Shown here piece by piece: positions 1 to 7,159 of a DNA stretch of 15,529 bases. A program made the translations under genes and the position numbers. Position 1 is the stretch's first letter; the number at the start of each line of letters is the position of its first letter. The notes under the pieces are model-generated. The model saw nothing but the letters and a program-made list of their open reading frames with translations. It was not told the DNA's origin and did not search any database. The stretch is taken from positions 1 to 15,529 of the forward strand of contig JBELHR010000036.1 in the NCBI GenBank assembly GCA_042091275.1, in the 5' to 3' direction. This DNA is from JBELHR01 sp042091275. GTDB taxonomy: Bacteria > Bacteroidota > Bacteroidia > Flavobacteriales > Flavobacteriaceae.

Positions 1-1034
1 CCTTGTAAAATAAAATCGGATACATCCGATTTAAATCGCTCAAAGACGGAAACACCGAAGCGATTTATAAGATTTAACTCAGATATACCCTCGATTGTCC
101 TGAGACTAATCATAATAAACTCATTGTACTGTTCTTGAACAGAGAGCATTTCTGTCTCCCGATAATCCTCTCCTTTGGAAAGAGCCTTTGTATATTTTGT
201 ATTATTGGAAATATTCCAAGAGCGTATATTATCTTTATAGGAATGGGCAGCTGGACCAATCCCTAAATAGGTTTCTCCTAACCAATAACTACTATTGTGT
301 TCGGATCGAAAATGGGACTTGGCGAAATTAGAAATCTCGTAGTGCTCAAAATTGGCTTGATCTAGACGACTCACCAAATGATCAAAATGCACCGCTGCCA
401 TATCTTCATCTACCGGCTGGCATTTGCCCTTAGCAATTTGATTGGCCAATTTGGTATTTGGCTCCACCGTGAGAGCATAAGCAGATACATGTGGAACATC
501 CATAGCTATAACCTCAGATATATTGCTATCCCAGTCCTCCAAGCTCATACCCGGAACACCGTAAATCAAATCTATACTGATATTTGAAAAAATAGAACGA
601 GCCAAACGCAGCCCATCTATTGCCTCCGCGGAATTGTGGGCGCGATTCATAAAAGTTAAATCCGATTCCTTAAAGGATTGAACCCCCATAGAGAGTCGAT
701 TAATTCCAAGAGCTCTCCAAGACTTGAGCTTGTCTAAACTAATATCATCGGGATTGACCTCCAAGGTAAATTCGTAATCCGAAGAAAGTTTAAAGGTATT
801 CTGAATGCGATTCACGATCCTTGCCAATTCTCCCTCCGATAGAATGCTTGGAGTTCCACCGCCAAAGTAGATTGTTCGAATTTCTTCGCCTTTTAGGAAA
901 TCTTTGCGCTGTTCTAACTCCACCTCCATCGCAGCTAAAACTTCCGTTTTGTTTGCTAATTTGGTGGAAAAGTGAAAATCACAATAATTACAGGCTTGTT
1001 TGCAAAATGGTATATGAACATATATTCCCGCCAT
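1..1034 (-). CDS. hemW: Radical SAM heme chaperone HemW (3' end missing)
   Basis: HemW is a cytoplasmic radical-SAM protein related to oxygen-independent coproporphyrinogen oxidase. It binds heme and is thought to deliver it to target proteins rather than oxidise coproporphyrinogen. The translated minus strand starts MAGIYVHIPFCKQACNYCDF, with the iron-sulphur cluster cysteines C11, C15 and C18 in CxxxCxxC spacing. It continues with YFGGGTPS, GINRLSMGVQSF, RAHNS, IDLIYGVPGM and HYEISNFA, all hallmarks of the HemN/HemW family. About 344 residues are visible. Family members are usually near 375-380, so roughly the last 35 lie beyond base 1. The ATG follows the ruvC stop with no gap (TAGATG), which implies translational coupling. 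A true HemN is less likely because the short HemW-type N terminus begins right at the cysteine motif. Confidence 0.95.
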   Translation of the reverse strand, partial: MAGIYVHIPFCKQACNYCDFHFSTKLANKTEVLAAMEVELEQRKDFLKGEEIRTIYFGGGTPSILSEGELARIVNRIQNTFKLSSDYEFTLEVNPDDISLDKLKSWRALGINRLSMGVQSFKESDLTFMNRAHNSAEAIDGLRLARSIFSNISIDLIYGVPGMSLEDWDSNISEVIAMDVPHVSAYALTVEPNTKLANQIAKGKCQPVDEDMAAVHFDHLVSRLDQANFEHYEISNFAKSHFRSEHNSSYWLGETYLGIGPAAHSYKDNIRSWNISNNTKYTKALSKGEDYRETEMLSVQEQYNEFIMISLRTIEGISELNLINRFGVSVFERFKSDVSDFILQ

Positions 1035-1589
1035 CTACTTCTTGACTTTTGATGGGTTTTGAGAGACAAAACTAGCCCAGCCCGAATAACTTTTGCCGGT
1101 ATCTATTCTACCCGAATTATAAAAGTGACAGACCGCAGCAGCCAAACCATCCGTTGCATCGAGATTTTTTGGTATGGTCTTTAAGCCCAAGAGACTTTGA
1201 AGCATTTTAGCCACCTGCTCTTTTGAAGCATTACCATTTCCGGTAACCGCCATTTTAATTTTCTTTGGTAAATATTCTGTAACGGGTATTTCTCTGGACA
1301 AACCGGCTGCCATGGCAACTCCTTGAGCGCGTCCCAATTTCAGCATGGATTGCACATTTTTTCCAAAAAATGGTGCTTCCAAAGCTATTTCATCGGGATG
1401 ATAAGTATCGATGAGTTCAATAGTCCTTTCAAAAATTAATTTTAACTTGATATAGGGATCCTTGTATTTGGTGAGCAGCAATTCGTTCATCTGAACAAAC
1501 TCCATACTCTTTCCTTTTACTCGTATCACCCCAAAACCCATGATTGTCGTTCCAGGATCAATGCCTAATATGATGCGTTCTTTAGTCAA
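1035..1589 (-). CDS. ruvC: Holliday junction resolvase RuvC
   Basis: RuvC is the Holliday-junction endonuclease that acts as a dimer with the RuvAB branch-migration motor in recombinational repair. At 184 residues it has normal family length. It opens with the RNase H-fold strand LGIDPGTTIMGFG. The four acidic catalytic positions are all present: D11, E71 (in IALEAPFF), D144 and D147 (in NLDATDGLAAAVCH). They correspond to D7, E66, D138 and D141 of the Escherichia coli enzyme. The start is TTG at 1589: an in-frame TAA lies 18 bases upstream, no ATG intervenes, and the TTG places MTKERIILGIDPG exactly where homologues begin. The gene heads a two-gene unit with hemW and diverges from the flippase-like gene 49 bases away. 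Confidence 0.96.
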   Translation of the reverse strand: MTKERIILGIDPGTTIMGFGVIRVKGKSMEFVQMNELLLTKYKDPYIKLKLIFERTIELIDTYHPDEIALEAPFFGKNVQSMLKLGRAQGVAMAAGLSREIPVTEYLPKKIKMAVTGNGNASKEQVAKMLQSLLGLKTIPKNLDATDGLAAAVCHFYNSGRIDTGKSYSGWASFVSQNPSKVKK

Positions 1590-1605
1590 ATTAATTAATT
1601 GCGCT

Positions 1606-1621
1606 TATCTTAGCGAAGATA
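1606..1621. promoter_or_regulatory. Symmetric divergent promoter candidate between ruvC and the flippase-like gene
   Basis: The 49-base gap between two divergent TTG starts holds TATCTT-AGCG-AAGATA, a dyad with perfect 6-base arms. Read on the plus strand it gives TATCTTAG. Read on the minus strand it gives TATCTTCG. Each matches the Bacteroidota -7 consensus TAnnTTTG at all but one fixed base. No convincing -33 TTG is seen at normal spacing for either direction, so the promoter call is an inference. Confidence 0.35.
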
Positions 1622-1638
1622 CTAAATTAAACTAGGGC

Positions 1639-2505
1639 TTGACTTTTAAAAACTATAAATACCTCGGTAAAACAGTACAAATACTCCTTGTATTACTATG
1701 TCTTTATCTCCTTATATCCCAAACCAATTTGCGTTTTGAAGCCATGGTAATTCCAGTCATAGCTGCTTCCGATTTTATTTATATACTTCTCATATCTTTG
1801 AGCCTATCCCTTGTAAATTGGACCTTGGAATCAAAAAGATGGGTACAGGTAAACAAGCCGAGTATCCTACTAAGCACCTCCGATGCCTTTAGACAAAATT
1901 TAAAAGCACATTCTGCAGCTCTTTTTAGCCCTTTAAAACTAGGGGAGTATCCTGTAAAATTAGCCGAATTTCAGCCAAAGTATCGAAAGAGAGTCGCTCG
2001 CAATATTCTATTTAACAACAACATTCAACTGTTTACCACATTGTTTTTCGGACTTCCTGCTCTATTACTGCTGTCTTTGGAGCTAAAAACCTCCTATAAA
2101 AAAGAATTAGAGATTTCAAGTATCGCACTACTGATTGGCCTCGCAATTTATATAGCTTTTAACAAAAAACTCATCCCTCCCTTTTGGAAGTCTAGCCTTT
2201 TTTTGAGTGTTTGCAGATATCTCACTTTTAGTTCCGCCTATATTATCTGTATTTATATTTTACAACCTGAAGTCCATATATATACCTTAATTATTGGGGT
2301 TTATGCTAGCTATCTACTGAGCTCTCTTGTCTCTATTTACAGTTTATTTGATTTGGTATTTAAGACTTCCGTTTTTTTACTAGTGCTGACCTCCTTTGGT
2401 GTAAATCCAGAGATTGTGCTATTTATTTCCCTTATTTCTTGGGTGTTTAACGCGGCTGTCCCTGCACTTTTTGGTCTAGCACTTTTTATTCCCAATAAAA
2501 GATGA
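1639..2505 (+). CDS. Flippase-like / lysylphosphatidylglycerol synthase TM-family membrane protein
   Basis: A polytopic inner-membrane protein of 288 residues with about seven or eight hydrophobic helices (near 11-27, 45-62, 125-146, 158-173, 188-208, 213-235, 240-252 and 256-284). The NWTLESKRW segment at 60-68 and SPLKLGEY at 97-104 resemble the conserved NW..E..KW and P.r.GE elements of the UPF0104/AglD-type family. Members of that family are thought to move lipids or lipid-linked sugars. The only usable upstream start is TTG, because TAG lies two codons before it and the first ATG comes 36 codons in. The gene overlaps the following glycosyltransferase by 4 bases, so the two are co-translated and probably act on one glycolipid or glycan. 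Its substrate is unknown. It is somewhat shorter than many relatives, and family membership rests on pattern memory rather than a search. Confidence 0.7.
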   Translation: MTFKNYKYLGKTVQILLVLLCLYLLISQTNLRFEAMVIPVIAASDFIYILLISLSLSLVNWTLESKRWVQVNKPSILLSTSDAFRQNLKAHSAALFSPLKLGEYPVKLAEFQPKYRKRVARNILFNNNIQLFTTLFFGLPALLLLSLELKTSYKKELEISSIALLIGLAIYIAFNKKLIPPFWKSSLFLSVCRYLTFSSAYIICIYILQPEVHIYTLIIGVYASYLLSSLVSIYSLFDLVFKTSVFLLVLTSFGVNPEIVLFISLISWVFNAAVPALFGLALFIPNKR

Positions 2506-3590
2506 TTGCAATTCTATATTTTATTTTTGGGAGCTATCTGATTTTTATAGGTGTACTAACTTTTGGAATTATTCGAGGAAATAGAATCGATAAAAAAGCA
2601 GACTTACATAAAACTTCCCTCAACGGAATTAGCATACTGGTTCCCTTTTACAATGGTCAAAATCACATAAAGGATAGTATAGAGAATATGAAACAGATTC
2701 AATATACTGGCTTGGATTTGGAGTTTATTTATATTGACGATTACAGTACAGATGCGGGTTCCTCAATTCTAAAACAAGAAAAAGACTCTCGATTCAACCT
2801 ATTGACCTCTTCGGGCTTAAAAGGCAAAAAAAGCGCCTTAGAACAAGGGGTAAATGCTGCAAAATACAATTGGATTTTGACCACAGATATAGATTGTAAT
2901 CTCCCCTACTCCATAATTGAATATTACCAAGAAGTTCTAGGCGCAAATCCCGAAACTAGACTAATAGCAGGTCCTGTTTTGAGTAAAGAGCAGAACTTCC
3001 AATCTTTTAATCTTCTCAGTCTTGCTGTATTTTCACAAGCCTCTTCGAATTTAGGTGTATTCAACACCCTTAGCGGAGCAAATTTGTTTTATAAAAAAAG
3101 GGATTTTTTAAAGATCCAACCTTACAAAGACAACTTAGATCTACCCAGTGGAGACGATATGTTTTTGCTGAAAGCCTTTAAAAATGCAGGTCTAAAAAAT
3201 CTATATTTCTTATCCAACCCCTTTAATATTGTAGAAACTAAATGTCTGGATAATACTGAGGACTTTGTCAATCAGCAGTTGCGATGGGCATCGAAAACCA
3301 ATAGGATCGCAAATCCCTTTCATATACTTTCAGGACTTTTAGTGGCTTTAGGGAATCTCACTACCCTCGTTATTTTAATAACACTTCTGGTAAAAGGATT
3401 CTTTTTGCAAGCCTCTTTGATTTGGCTCATTAAGCTAATTGTGGATGGACTTTATTTTTATAGCTATAGTCCTAAGATTAAAAGACAACTGAGCGGGGCG
3501 AAATATCTTAAATCTGCTGTGATTTATCCATTTTTCACAACTTTCATCGCAGCGAAAATATTAATTAGTCCAAGAAATAAAGTGTGGTAA
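2502..3590 (+). CDS. Membrane-anchored family 2 glycosyltransferase
   Basis: A GT2 (GT-A fold) inverting glycosyltransferase of 362 residues that should transfer a sugar from a nucleotide-sugar donor at the cytoplasmic face of the membrane. An N-terminal helix (about 2-24) is followed by ISILVPFYNG, the nucleotide-binding aspartates of IYIDD (D79, D80), the TTDID metal site (D129, D131), SGDD (D218, D219) as the likely base region, and QQLRW at 258-262. The QxxRW motif is typical of processive or cellulose-synthase-like GT2 enzymes. Two C-terminal hydrophobic regions follow (about 275-315 and 338-355). Its ATG lies inside the stop of the upstream flippase-like gene (ATGA overlap). It ends six bases from the convergent small gene, leaving no room for a terminator. 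Donor and acceptor cannot be read from sequence. Confidence 0.88.
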   Translation: MIAILYFIFGSYLIFIGVLTFGIIRGNRIDKKADLHKTSLNGISILVPFYNGQNHIKDSIENMKQIQYTGLDLEFIYIDDYSTDAGSSILKQEKDSRFNLLTSSGLKGKKSALEQGVNAAKYNWILTTDIDCNLPYSIIEYYQEVLGANPETRLIAGPVLSKEQNFQSFNLLSLAVFSQASSNLGVFNTLSGANLFYKKRDFLKIQPYKDNLDLPSGDDMFLLKAFKNAGLKNLYFLSNPFNIVETKCLDNTEDFVNQQLRWASKTNRIANPFHILSGLLVALGNLTTLVILITLLVKGFFLQASLIWLIKLIVDGLYFYSYSPKIKRQLSGAKYLKSAVIYPFFTTFIAAKILISPRNKVW

Positions 3591-3596
3591 GTAATT

Positions 3597-3728
3597 TTAG
3601 GACAACAGATTCTCTAGAATGGAATCCATATTAAAGAAAAGATAAATCACAAGGGCTAGCAAGGCAATCAAAACAATTCCTTTGATACTGTTTTTGCGTT
3701 TGTTCCTTTTAAATCTTCCTACTTCCAT
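3597..3728 (-). CDS. Small single-pass membrane protein (43 residues)
   Basis: A 43-codon reading frame starts at the ATG that shares one base with the mnmD stop (TAATG) and ends in TAA. The product begins MEVGRFKRNKRKNS, strongly basic. A hydrophobic stretch GIVLIALLALVIYLFF (about 17-32) follows, then a short acidic tail ending ILENLLS. This is what an N-in, single-helix membrane peptide looks like. The overlap with mnmD and the absence of any other use for this gap support translation by termination-reinitiation. I do not recognise a family. Convergent crowding with the GT2 gene (six bases apart) also suggests the stretch is coding. A chance open frame cannot be excluded at this length. 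Confidence 0.62.
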   Translation of the reverse strand: MEVGRFKRNKRKNSIKGIVLIALLALVIYLFFNMDSILENLLS

Positions 3729-4417
3729 TATTGTAATTTTACTGCTTTTAACATTTCTCTTTTCCCTGGAGGTCCCGGTAATCTGCTAACTTCAAAACCT
3801 ACCGCTTGCAGCGCTCTTCTCACAGAACCTTTGGCAGAATAAGTTACAAGAACTCCTCCACTTTTCAAAGATTTATACATTTTTTCAAAAATCTCTTCCG
3901 TCCAAAGCTCGGGCTGCACCCTCGCTCCAAAAGCATCAAAGTACACCAAATCATAGCAATCCTCATCCGCTATATTATGGATAAACATCTGCTTTTTTAA
4001 CAAGCGAAAATCTGGAGTTACCTCCTGCCACTTTTCCCATGGAGACAAATGCATCTCCTCAAATTTGTGACATAGATTTCTGCAGGGAAGCTCGTTGACA
4101 AAATTCAAACGCAACAATTCGTCCTCCTTTATCGGATAGGCTTCTACACCGGTATAATTTATCTTAGTATGAGACAAGTCCGATTCCAAGAGGGTAATAA
4201 AACAGTTTAGACCTGTACCCAAACCAATCTCCAAAATAGAAACTTCCTTCTTGTCTATTGTCGACAAACCATTTTTGATAAAAACGTGATAAGCCTCCTG
4301 TATCGCTCCGTGTTTGGAATGATACTGTTCATTCCATGCTGGAATGTGTAAGGTAGTTGAGCCATCGGCTGTTATGATAACTTTACGCTTCAATAGTTTT
4401 TGGTTTACGCCTTGCAA
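3728..4417 (-). CDS. mnmD: tRNA mnm5s2U34 methyltransferase MnmD
   Basis: A stand-alone SAM-dependent methyltransferase that makes 5-methylaminomethyl-2-thiouridine at the tRNA wobble position. It corresponds to the N-terminal half of bifunctional MnmC (DUF752), and the oxidase half is absent here. Seen: ADGSTTLHIPAWNEQYHSKH near residue 17, the SAM-binding loop EIGLGTGLN (63-71), DAFGARVQPELW (161-172), TYSAKGSVRRALQAVGF (192-208) and PGPPGKREML (214-223). Length is 229. No in-frame ATG exists near the 5' end. The frame opens at TTG 4417, while a second TTG at 4393 would give MKRKVIITADGS, closer to where homologues usually start, so the true start may be 4393. The next gene on this strand overlaps its stop. 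The gene is divergent from ilvE. Confidence 0.93.
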   Translation of the reverse strand: MQGVNQKLLKRKVIITADGSTTLHIPAWNEQYHSKHGAIQEAYHVFIKNGLSTIDKKEVSILEIGLGTGLNCFITLLESDLSHTKINYTGVEAYPIKEDELLRLNFVNELPCRNLCHKFEEMHLSPWEKWQEVTPDFRLLKKQMFIHNIADEDCYDLVYFDAFGARVQPELWTEEIFEKMYKSLKSGGVLVTYSAKGSVRRALQAVGFEVSRLPGPPGKREMLKAVKLQ

Positions 4418-4461
4418 AGATATAATAATTCATATGCAGAAGATTAAGTATTTATGAAATC

Positions 4462-4497
4462 TTTGAGGCTTTAACACCGATAAAATAATTACTTTTG
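4462..4497 (+). promoter_or_regulatory. Putative ilvE promoter (Bacteroidota type)
   Basis: TACTTTTG at 4490-4497 is an exact match to the -7 consensus TAnnTTTG, 21 bases before the ilvE ATG. A TTTG at 4462-4465 could be the -33 element, but the 24-base gap is one or two bases longer than the usual range. The -7 call is stronger than the -33 call. Confidence 0.55.
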
Positions 4498-4518
4498 TAT
4501 AAAAATTAGTTTGAAATT

Positions 4519-5574
4519 ATGAGTATCTCCGTACAGAAAATAGAAGAATCCCGAATAAATCAAGTAGACTTTGAAAATCTAACCTTTGGTAATATTTTCA
4601 CAGACCATATGTTTGTTTGCGATTATGAGGATGGGGCTTGGAACAATCCTAGAATTACCCCTTACGCTCCTATTACATTGGACCCATCCGCTAAAGTTTT
4701 CCACTACGGACAGGCTGTTTTTGAAGGGATGAAAGCTTATAAGGATGACAAAGACGATGTTTACTTATTTAGACCTGAGGACAACCACAAGAGAATTAAT
4801 ATTTCTGCTGCGCGATTAGCCATGCCTGAATTCCCAAAAGATTTCTTTTTTGAGGGGCTAGAAAAGTTAATGGCTATGGATGAAAAATGGATTATGAAAG
4901 GAGAAGGTAACTCTTTGTATATACGTCCGTTTGTGATTGCTACCGAATCTGGTGTTTCTGCCTCCCCGTCGACTTCCTACAAGTTTATGATTATCTGTTC
5001 TCCGGCTCAAGCCTACTACAGTGGATCTGTAAAGGTTTTAATCGCGGAGAAATTTTCTAGGTCTGCAGATGGAGGAGTTGGTTTTGCAAAAGCCGCTGGA
5101 AATTATGCTGGACAATTTTACCCAACTAGTCTAGCTGTTCAGGAAGGATATCAGCAAGTTATTTGGACAGATGCGAGCAGTCATGAATACCTCGAAGAAG
5201 CGGGAACCATGAATGTTTTTGTAAAAATAAACGGTGAGTTGATCACAGCGCCAACCTCAGATAGAATTCTAGATGGAATTACAAGAAAGAGTTTAATTGC
5301 CTTAGCCGAAGCTGAGGGTATTCCAGTATCTATTCGAAGTATTACCGTAAAAGAATTAGTCGAAGCAGCTGAGCAAGGTAGCCTACAAGAAATGTTCGGT
5401 TCTGGAACTGCTGCTGTTATCAGTCCGATTTCCGGGTTTGGATACAAAGGAAAAGACTACGAAATAGGAACTGTCGAAAATGGAACTGCCGAGTTTCTAA
5501 AAAAGAGACTTACTTCTCTTCAACAAAACTTGAGTTCAGATCCATTTAACTGGAGACATAAGATTCCTAAATAG
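4519..5574 (+). CDS. ilvE: Branched-chain amino-acid aminotransferase
   Basis: A PLP fold-type IV transaminase that interconverts leucine, isoleucine and valine with their 2-oxo acids, using glutamate/2-oxoglutarate. Length is 351, as for the longer BCAT subfamily (BCAT/IlvE type II). Seen: the substrate-side motif FHYGQAVFEGMKAY (61-74), FRPEDNHKR (84-92), SLYIRPF (132-138), the PLP lysine K191 in GFAKAAGNYAG, and EEAGTMNVF (226-234), where E227 should bind the pyridine nitrogen. GSGTAAVISPI near residue 295 binds the cofactor phosphate. It starts at ATG behind a good -7 element and appears monocistronic, meeting the MazG-like gene tail to tail. Nothing is truncated or odd. Confidence 0.96.
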   Translation: MSISVQKIEESRINQVDFENLTFGNIFTDHMFVCDYEDGAWNNPRITPYAPITLDPSAKVFHYGQAVFEGMKAYKDDKDDVYLFRPEDNHKRINISAARLAMPEFPKDFFFEGLEKLMAMDEKWIMKGEGNSLYIRPFVIATESGVSASPSTSYKFMIICSPAQAYYSGSVKVLIAEKFSRSADGGVGFAKAAGNYAGQFYPTSLAVQEGYQQVIWTDASSHEYLEEAGTMNVFVKINGELITAPTSDRILDGITRKSLIALAEAEGIPVSIRSITVKELVEAAEQGSLQEMFGSGTAAVISPISGFGYKGKDYEIGTVENGTAEFLKKRLTSLQQNLSSDPFNWRHKIPK

Positions 5575-5597
5575 CCTCTAGAACAGGCCTTATTTTT
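5570..5597. terminator. Weak bidirectional terminator candidate between ilvE and the MazG-like gene
   Basis: The ilvE stop region contains GCCT (5574-5577), seven bases, AGGC (5585-5588), then TATTTTT on the plus side. On the other strand the flanking A/T run also follows the stem. With only four GC-rich pairs plus interrupted A/T pairs the hairpin is weak, and it overlaps both stop codons. Confidence 0.3.
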
Positions 5598-5976
5598 GGA
5601 GAATCTCCTCAATATTAGGTTTAAAATAATCGGGTCCTTTGAGTACTTTTCCGTCTTCGCGAAAGATAGGAAGCCCATCGGATCCTAATTTGGACATATT
5701 ACTGCGTTGAATCTCTTCAAAAACCTCTGTGATTTTGTCCTGCATTCCGTGCTCGATAATAGTTCCACATAAAATATAGAGCATATCTCCAAGTGCGTCA
5801 GCAACCTCTACCAAGTCGTTGTTTTCAGCAGCTTCGAGATATTCCTCATTTTCCTCTTTCATCAGGTTGAATCGAAGCGTGTTTTTTGAGGTTCCAAGGT
5901 CTGCTGTCGGGTCCGATTTCATTCCCAATCCAAAAGCCGTATGAAAGGCTGTAACTGCTTTAATTTTATTTTCCAT
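5590..5976 (-). CDS. MazG/HisE-like nucleoside triphosphate pyrophosphohydrolase
   Basis: A small all-alpha NTP pyrophosphohydrolase of the MazG/HisE superfamily. These enzymes cleave (d)NTPs to (d)NMP plus pyrophosphate, usually for nucleotide house-cleaning. The Mg-binding pattern is clear: KEENEEYLEAA (40-50, E41/E42/E45), then EVADALGDMLY (57-67, with E57, D60 and D64). The C-terminal SNMSKLGSDGLPIFREDGK stretch followed by GPDYFKP is characteristic of a bacterial subfamily annotated as phosphoribosyl-ATP pyrophosphohydrolase-like. It is not the histidine enzyme HisE itself, since no his genes are nearby. Length is 128, normal. The start is ATG, with no clear -7 element on this strand. 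Substrate is unknown. Confidence 0.83.
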   Translation of the reverse strand: MENKIKAVTAFHTAFGLGMKSDPTADLGTSKNTLRFNLMKEENEEYLEAAENNDLVEVADALGDMLYILCGTIIEHGMQDKITEVFEEIQRSNMSKLGSDGLPIFREDGKVLKGPDYFKPNIEEILQK

Positions 5977-5992
5977 GTATTTTATTTTTGGC

Positions 5993-6000
5993 TACTTTTG
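5993..6000 (+). promoter_or_regulatory. -7 promoter element for the 63-residue membrane protein
   Basis: TACTTTTG matches TAnnTTTG exactly and lies 16 bases before the ATG at 6017. It is the same octamer found upstream of ilvE. No TTG was found at proper -33 distance, so this is a half-supported promoter. Confidence 0.45.
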
Positions 6001-6016
6001 ATAAAAATATAAAAAT

Positions 6017-6208
6017 ATGTTTACTCGAGGACAAATTATTTTCGCTATACTTTTTTTCATAGCATTTGTAGGTTTTATGATCTATAGCTACTCAAAAGAC
6101 AAGGGTCTTCACAAACTTTATTACAAGAATAGTTCTTGGAAATCTGCTGCTCTAATTTTTGTAGTTCTACTTTTCTTTTTCTCTATTCGCTACTGTTCTC
6201 ACGCATAG
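6017..6208 (+). CDS. Small two-helix membrane protein (63 residues)
   Basis: The product starts MFTRGQIIFAILFFIAFVGF, a helix spanning about 7-24. It has a basic, tyrosine-containing loop (YSKDKGLHKLYYKNSSWK) and a second helix at about 43-58. The pattern RGQIIFAI...YSxDKxLHKLYYK resembles an uncharacterised small protein I associate with Flavobacteriia, but no function is known to me. It has its own -7 element and ATG start. Its last 26 bases overlap, tail to tail, the end of the K+ channel gene on the other strand. No catalytic or binding motif is visible. Confidence 0.75.
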   Translation: MFTRGQIIFAILFFIAFVGFMIYSYSKDKGLHKLYYKNSSWKSAALIFVVLLFFFSIRYCSHA

Positions 6209-7127
6209 GAAAAGTAGTGCTCAAGGAGTCGTAATCCACCTCCATAAAACCGTGTTCATCGAAAATATAGGAACTGTCGAATTGAACATTTTGCTCAAGG
6301 TCATCCAAATCGTAGTGATGTAGCTGATATAATTGCTGTTTGTATGCCTCATCGAAATACTTCAACATAATATAGAACTCTGCCTTACTCTCCAGAATTT
6401 CTTTATCACTCAAACCATAAAAGGCCGTGCCTTCCTCTATTTTGTGAACCAAAGTCCACATAGCTGGCAAATAATGAATCTTGGAAAGGGTTAGTGGCAT
6501 TTGAAAAAACTCTCTTTTTAACTTATCTCCCTTCTTGTTTACTTTGGATATTGTCGCACTTACCTCTGGCTCGATCATAAGAGAACTTCTCTTGTTCATC
6601 AGCCTAAACATAATCGCTTTTCCACCTTCAAAAGGACGTATAATCATCTGATCACTAAAGGATACGGACGCTTTTGGCTTGGAAAATCTTCCATAGAGTA
6701 AACCCGTTATAAAAGAAAAGCTAAGCAAACCTATCAACGCCTCAAAAGAGGACAGCAATCCGGACCACATACTACTTGGAGATATGGCTCCGTAGCCAAC
6801 GGTGGTTATAGTTTGTGCACTAAAGTAAAAGGCATTCATAAAATCTGAAACCACAGAAACAGAGTCCAATCCCAATTGTTCGATACCTATTAGCAAATAC
6901 AAAATCGCAAACACCGAATTGACAAAGACGTATCCCAAACCGACTAATAGAAAAAACCTCGTCCAAGAAATATCTATTAAATAGGCATAGAGATTATCGA
7001 TACTGACTGGTATGTTTTTATAGATTACATTGGCACTTCCATCCTTGTTGATAATGGGTTGTGCTCCTTTTTTGACCTTGTAACCTAAACCGGTATCTTT
7101 AATTCTAAACAGTCTTTTGCCTGCCAT
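6183..7127 (-). CDS. Inward-rectifier potassium channel (KirBac type)
   Basis: A bacterial Kir channel: two transmembrane helices with a pore loop, then a cytoplasmic immunoglobulin-like domain, acting as an inner-membrane tetramer. Seen: an N-terminal slide region ending near ISWTRFF (53-59), TM1 about 57-80, the pore helix and selectivity filter TITTVGYGAISP (106-117, filter T109-V-G-Y-G113), TM2 about 122-146 with E129, and the RFSKP link (147-151) into the C-terminal domain. That domain includes IIRPFEGGKAIMFRLMNKR and IEPEVSAT. Length is 314, normal for KirBac. It lies 32 bases behind tag on the same strand, so the two may share a transcript. Its stop lies inside the convergent 63-residue gene. 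Gating ligand is unknown. Confidence 0.93.
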   Translation of the reverse strand: MAGKRLFRIKDTGLGYKVKKGAQPIINKDGSANVIYKNIPVSIDNLYAYLIDISWTRFFLLVGLGYVFVNSVFAILYLLIGIEQLGLDSVSVVSDFMNAFYFSAQTITTVGYGAISPSSMWSGLLSSFEALIGLLSFSFITGLLYGRFSKPKASVSFSDQMIIRPFEGGKAIMFRLMNKRSSLMIEPEVSATISKVNKKGDKLKREFFQMPLTLSKIHYLPAMWTLVHKIEEGTAFYGLSDKEILESKAEFYIMLKYFDEAYKQQLYQLHHYDLDDLEQNVQFDSSYIFDEHGFMEVDYDSLSTTFPMRENSSE

Positions 7128-7159
7128 AAGTTGTTGAGCGTTTATAAATTAGTATTGGG

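Noticed and set aside
378..1045. Two plus-strand open frames opposite hemW (378-587 and 821-1045)
   Set aside because: Both lie antisense to hemW, whose translated motifs are unmistakable.
5181..5447. Minus-strand open frame of 88 codons opposite ilvE
   Set aside because: It is the antisense shadow of the conserved C-terminal half of the aminotransferase.
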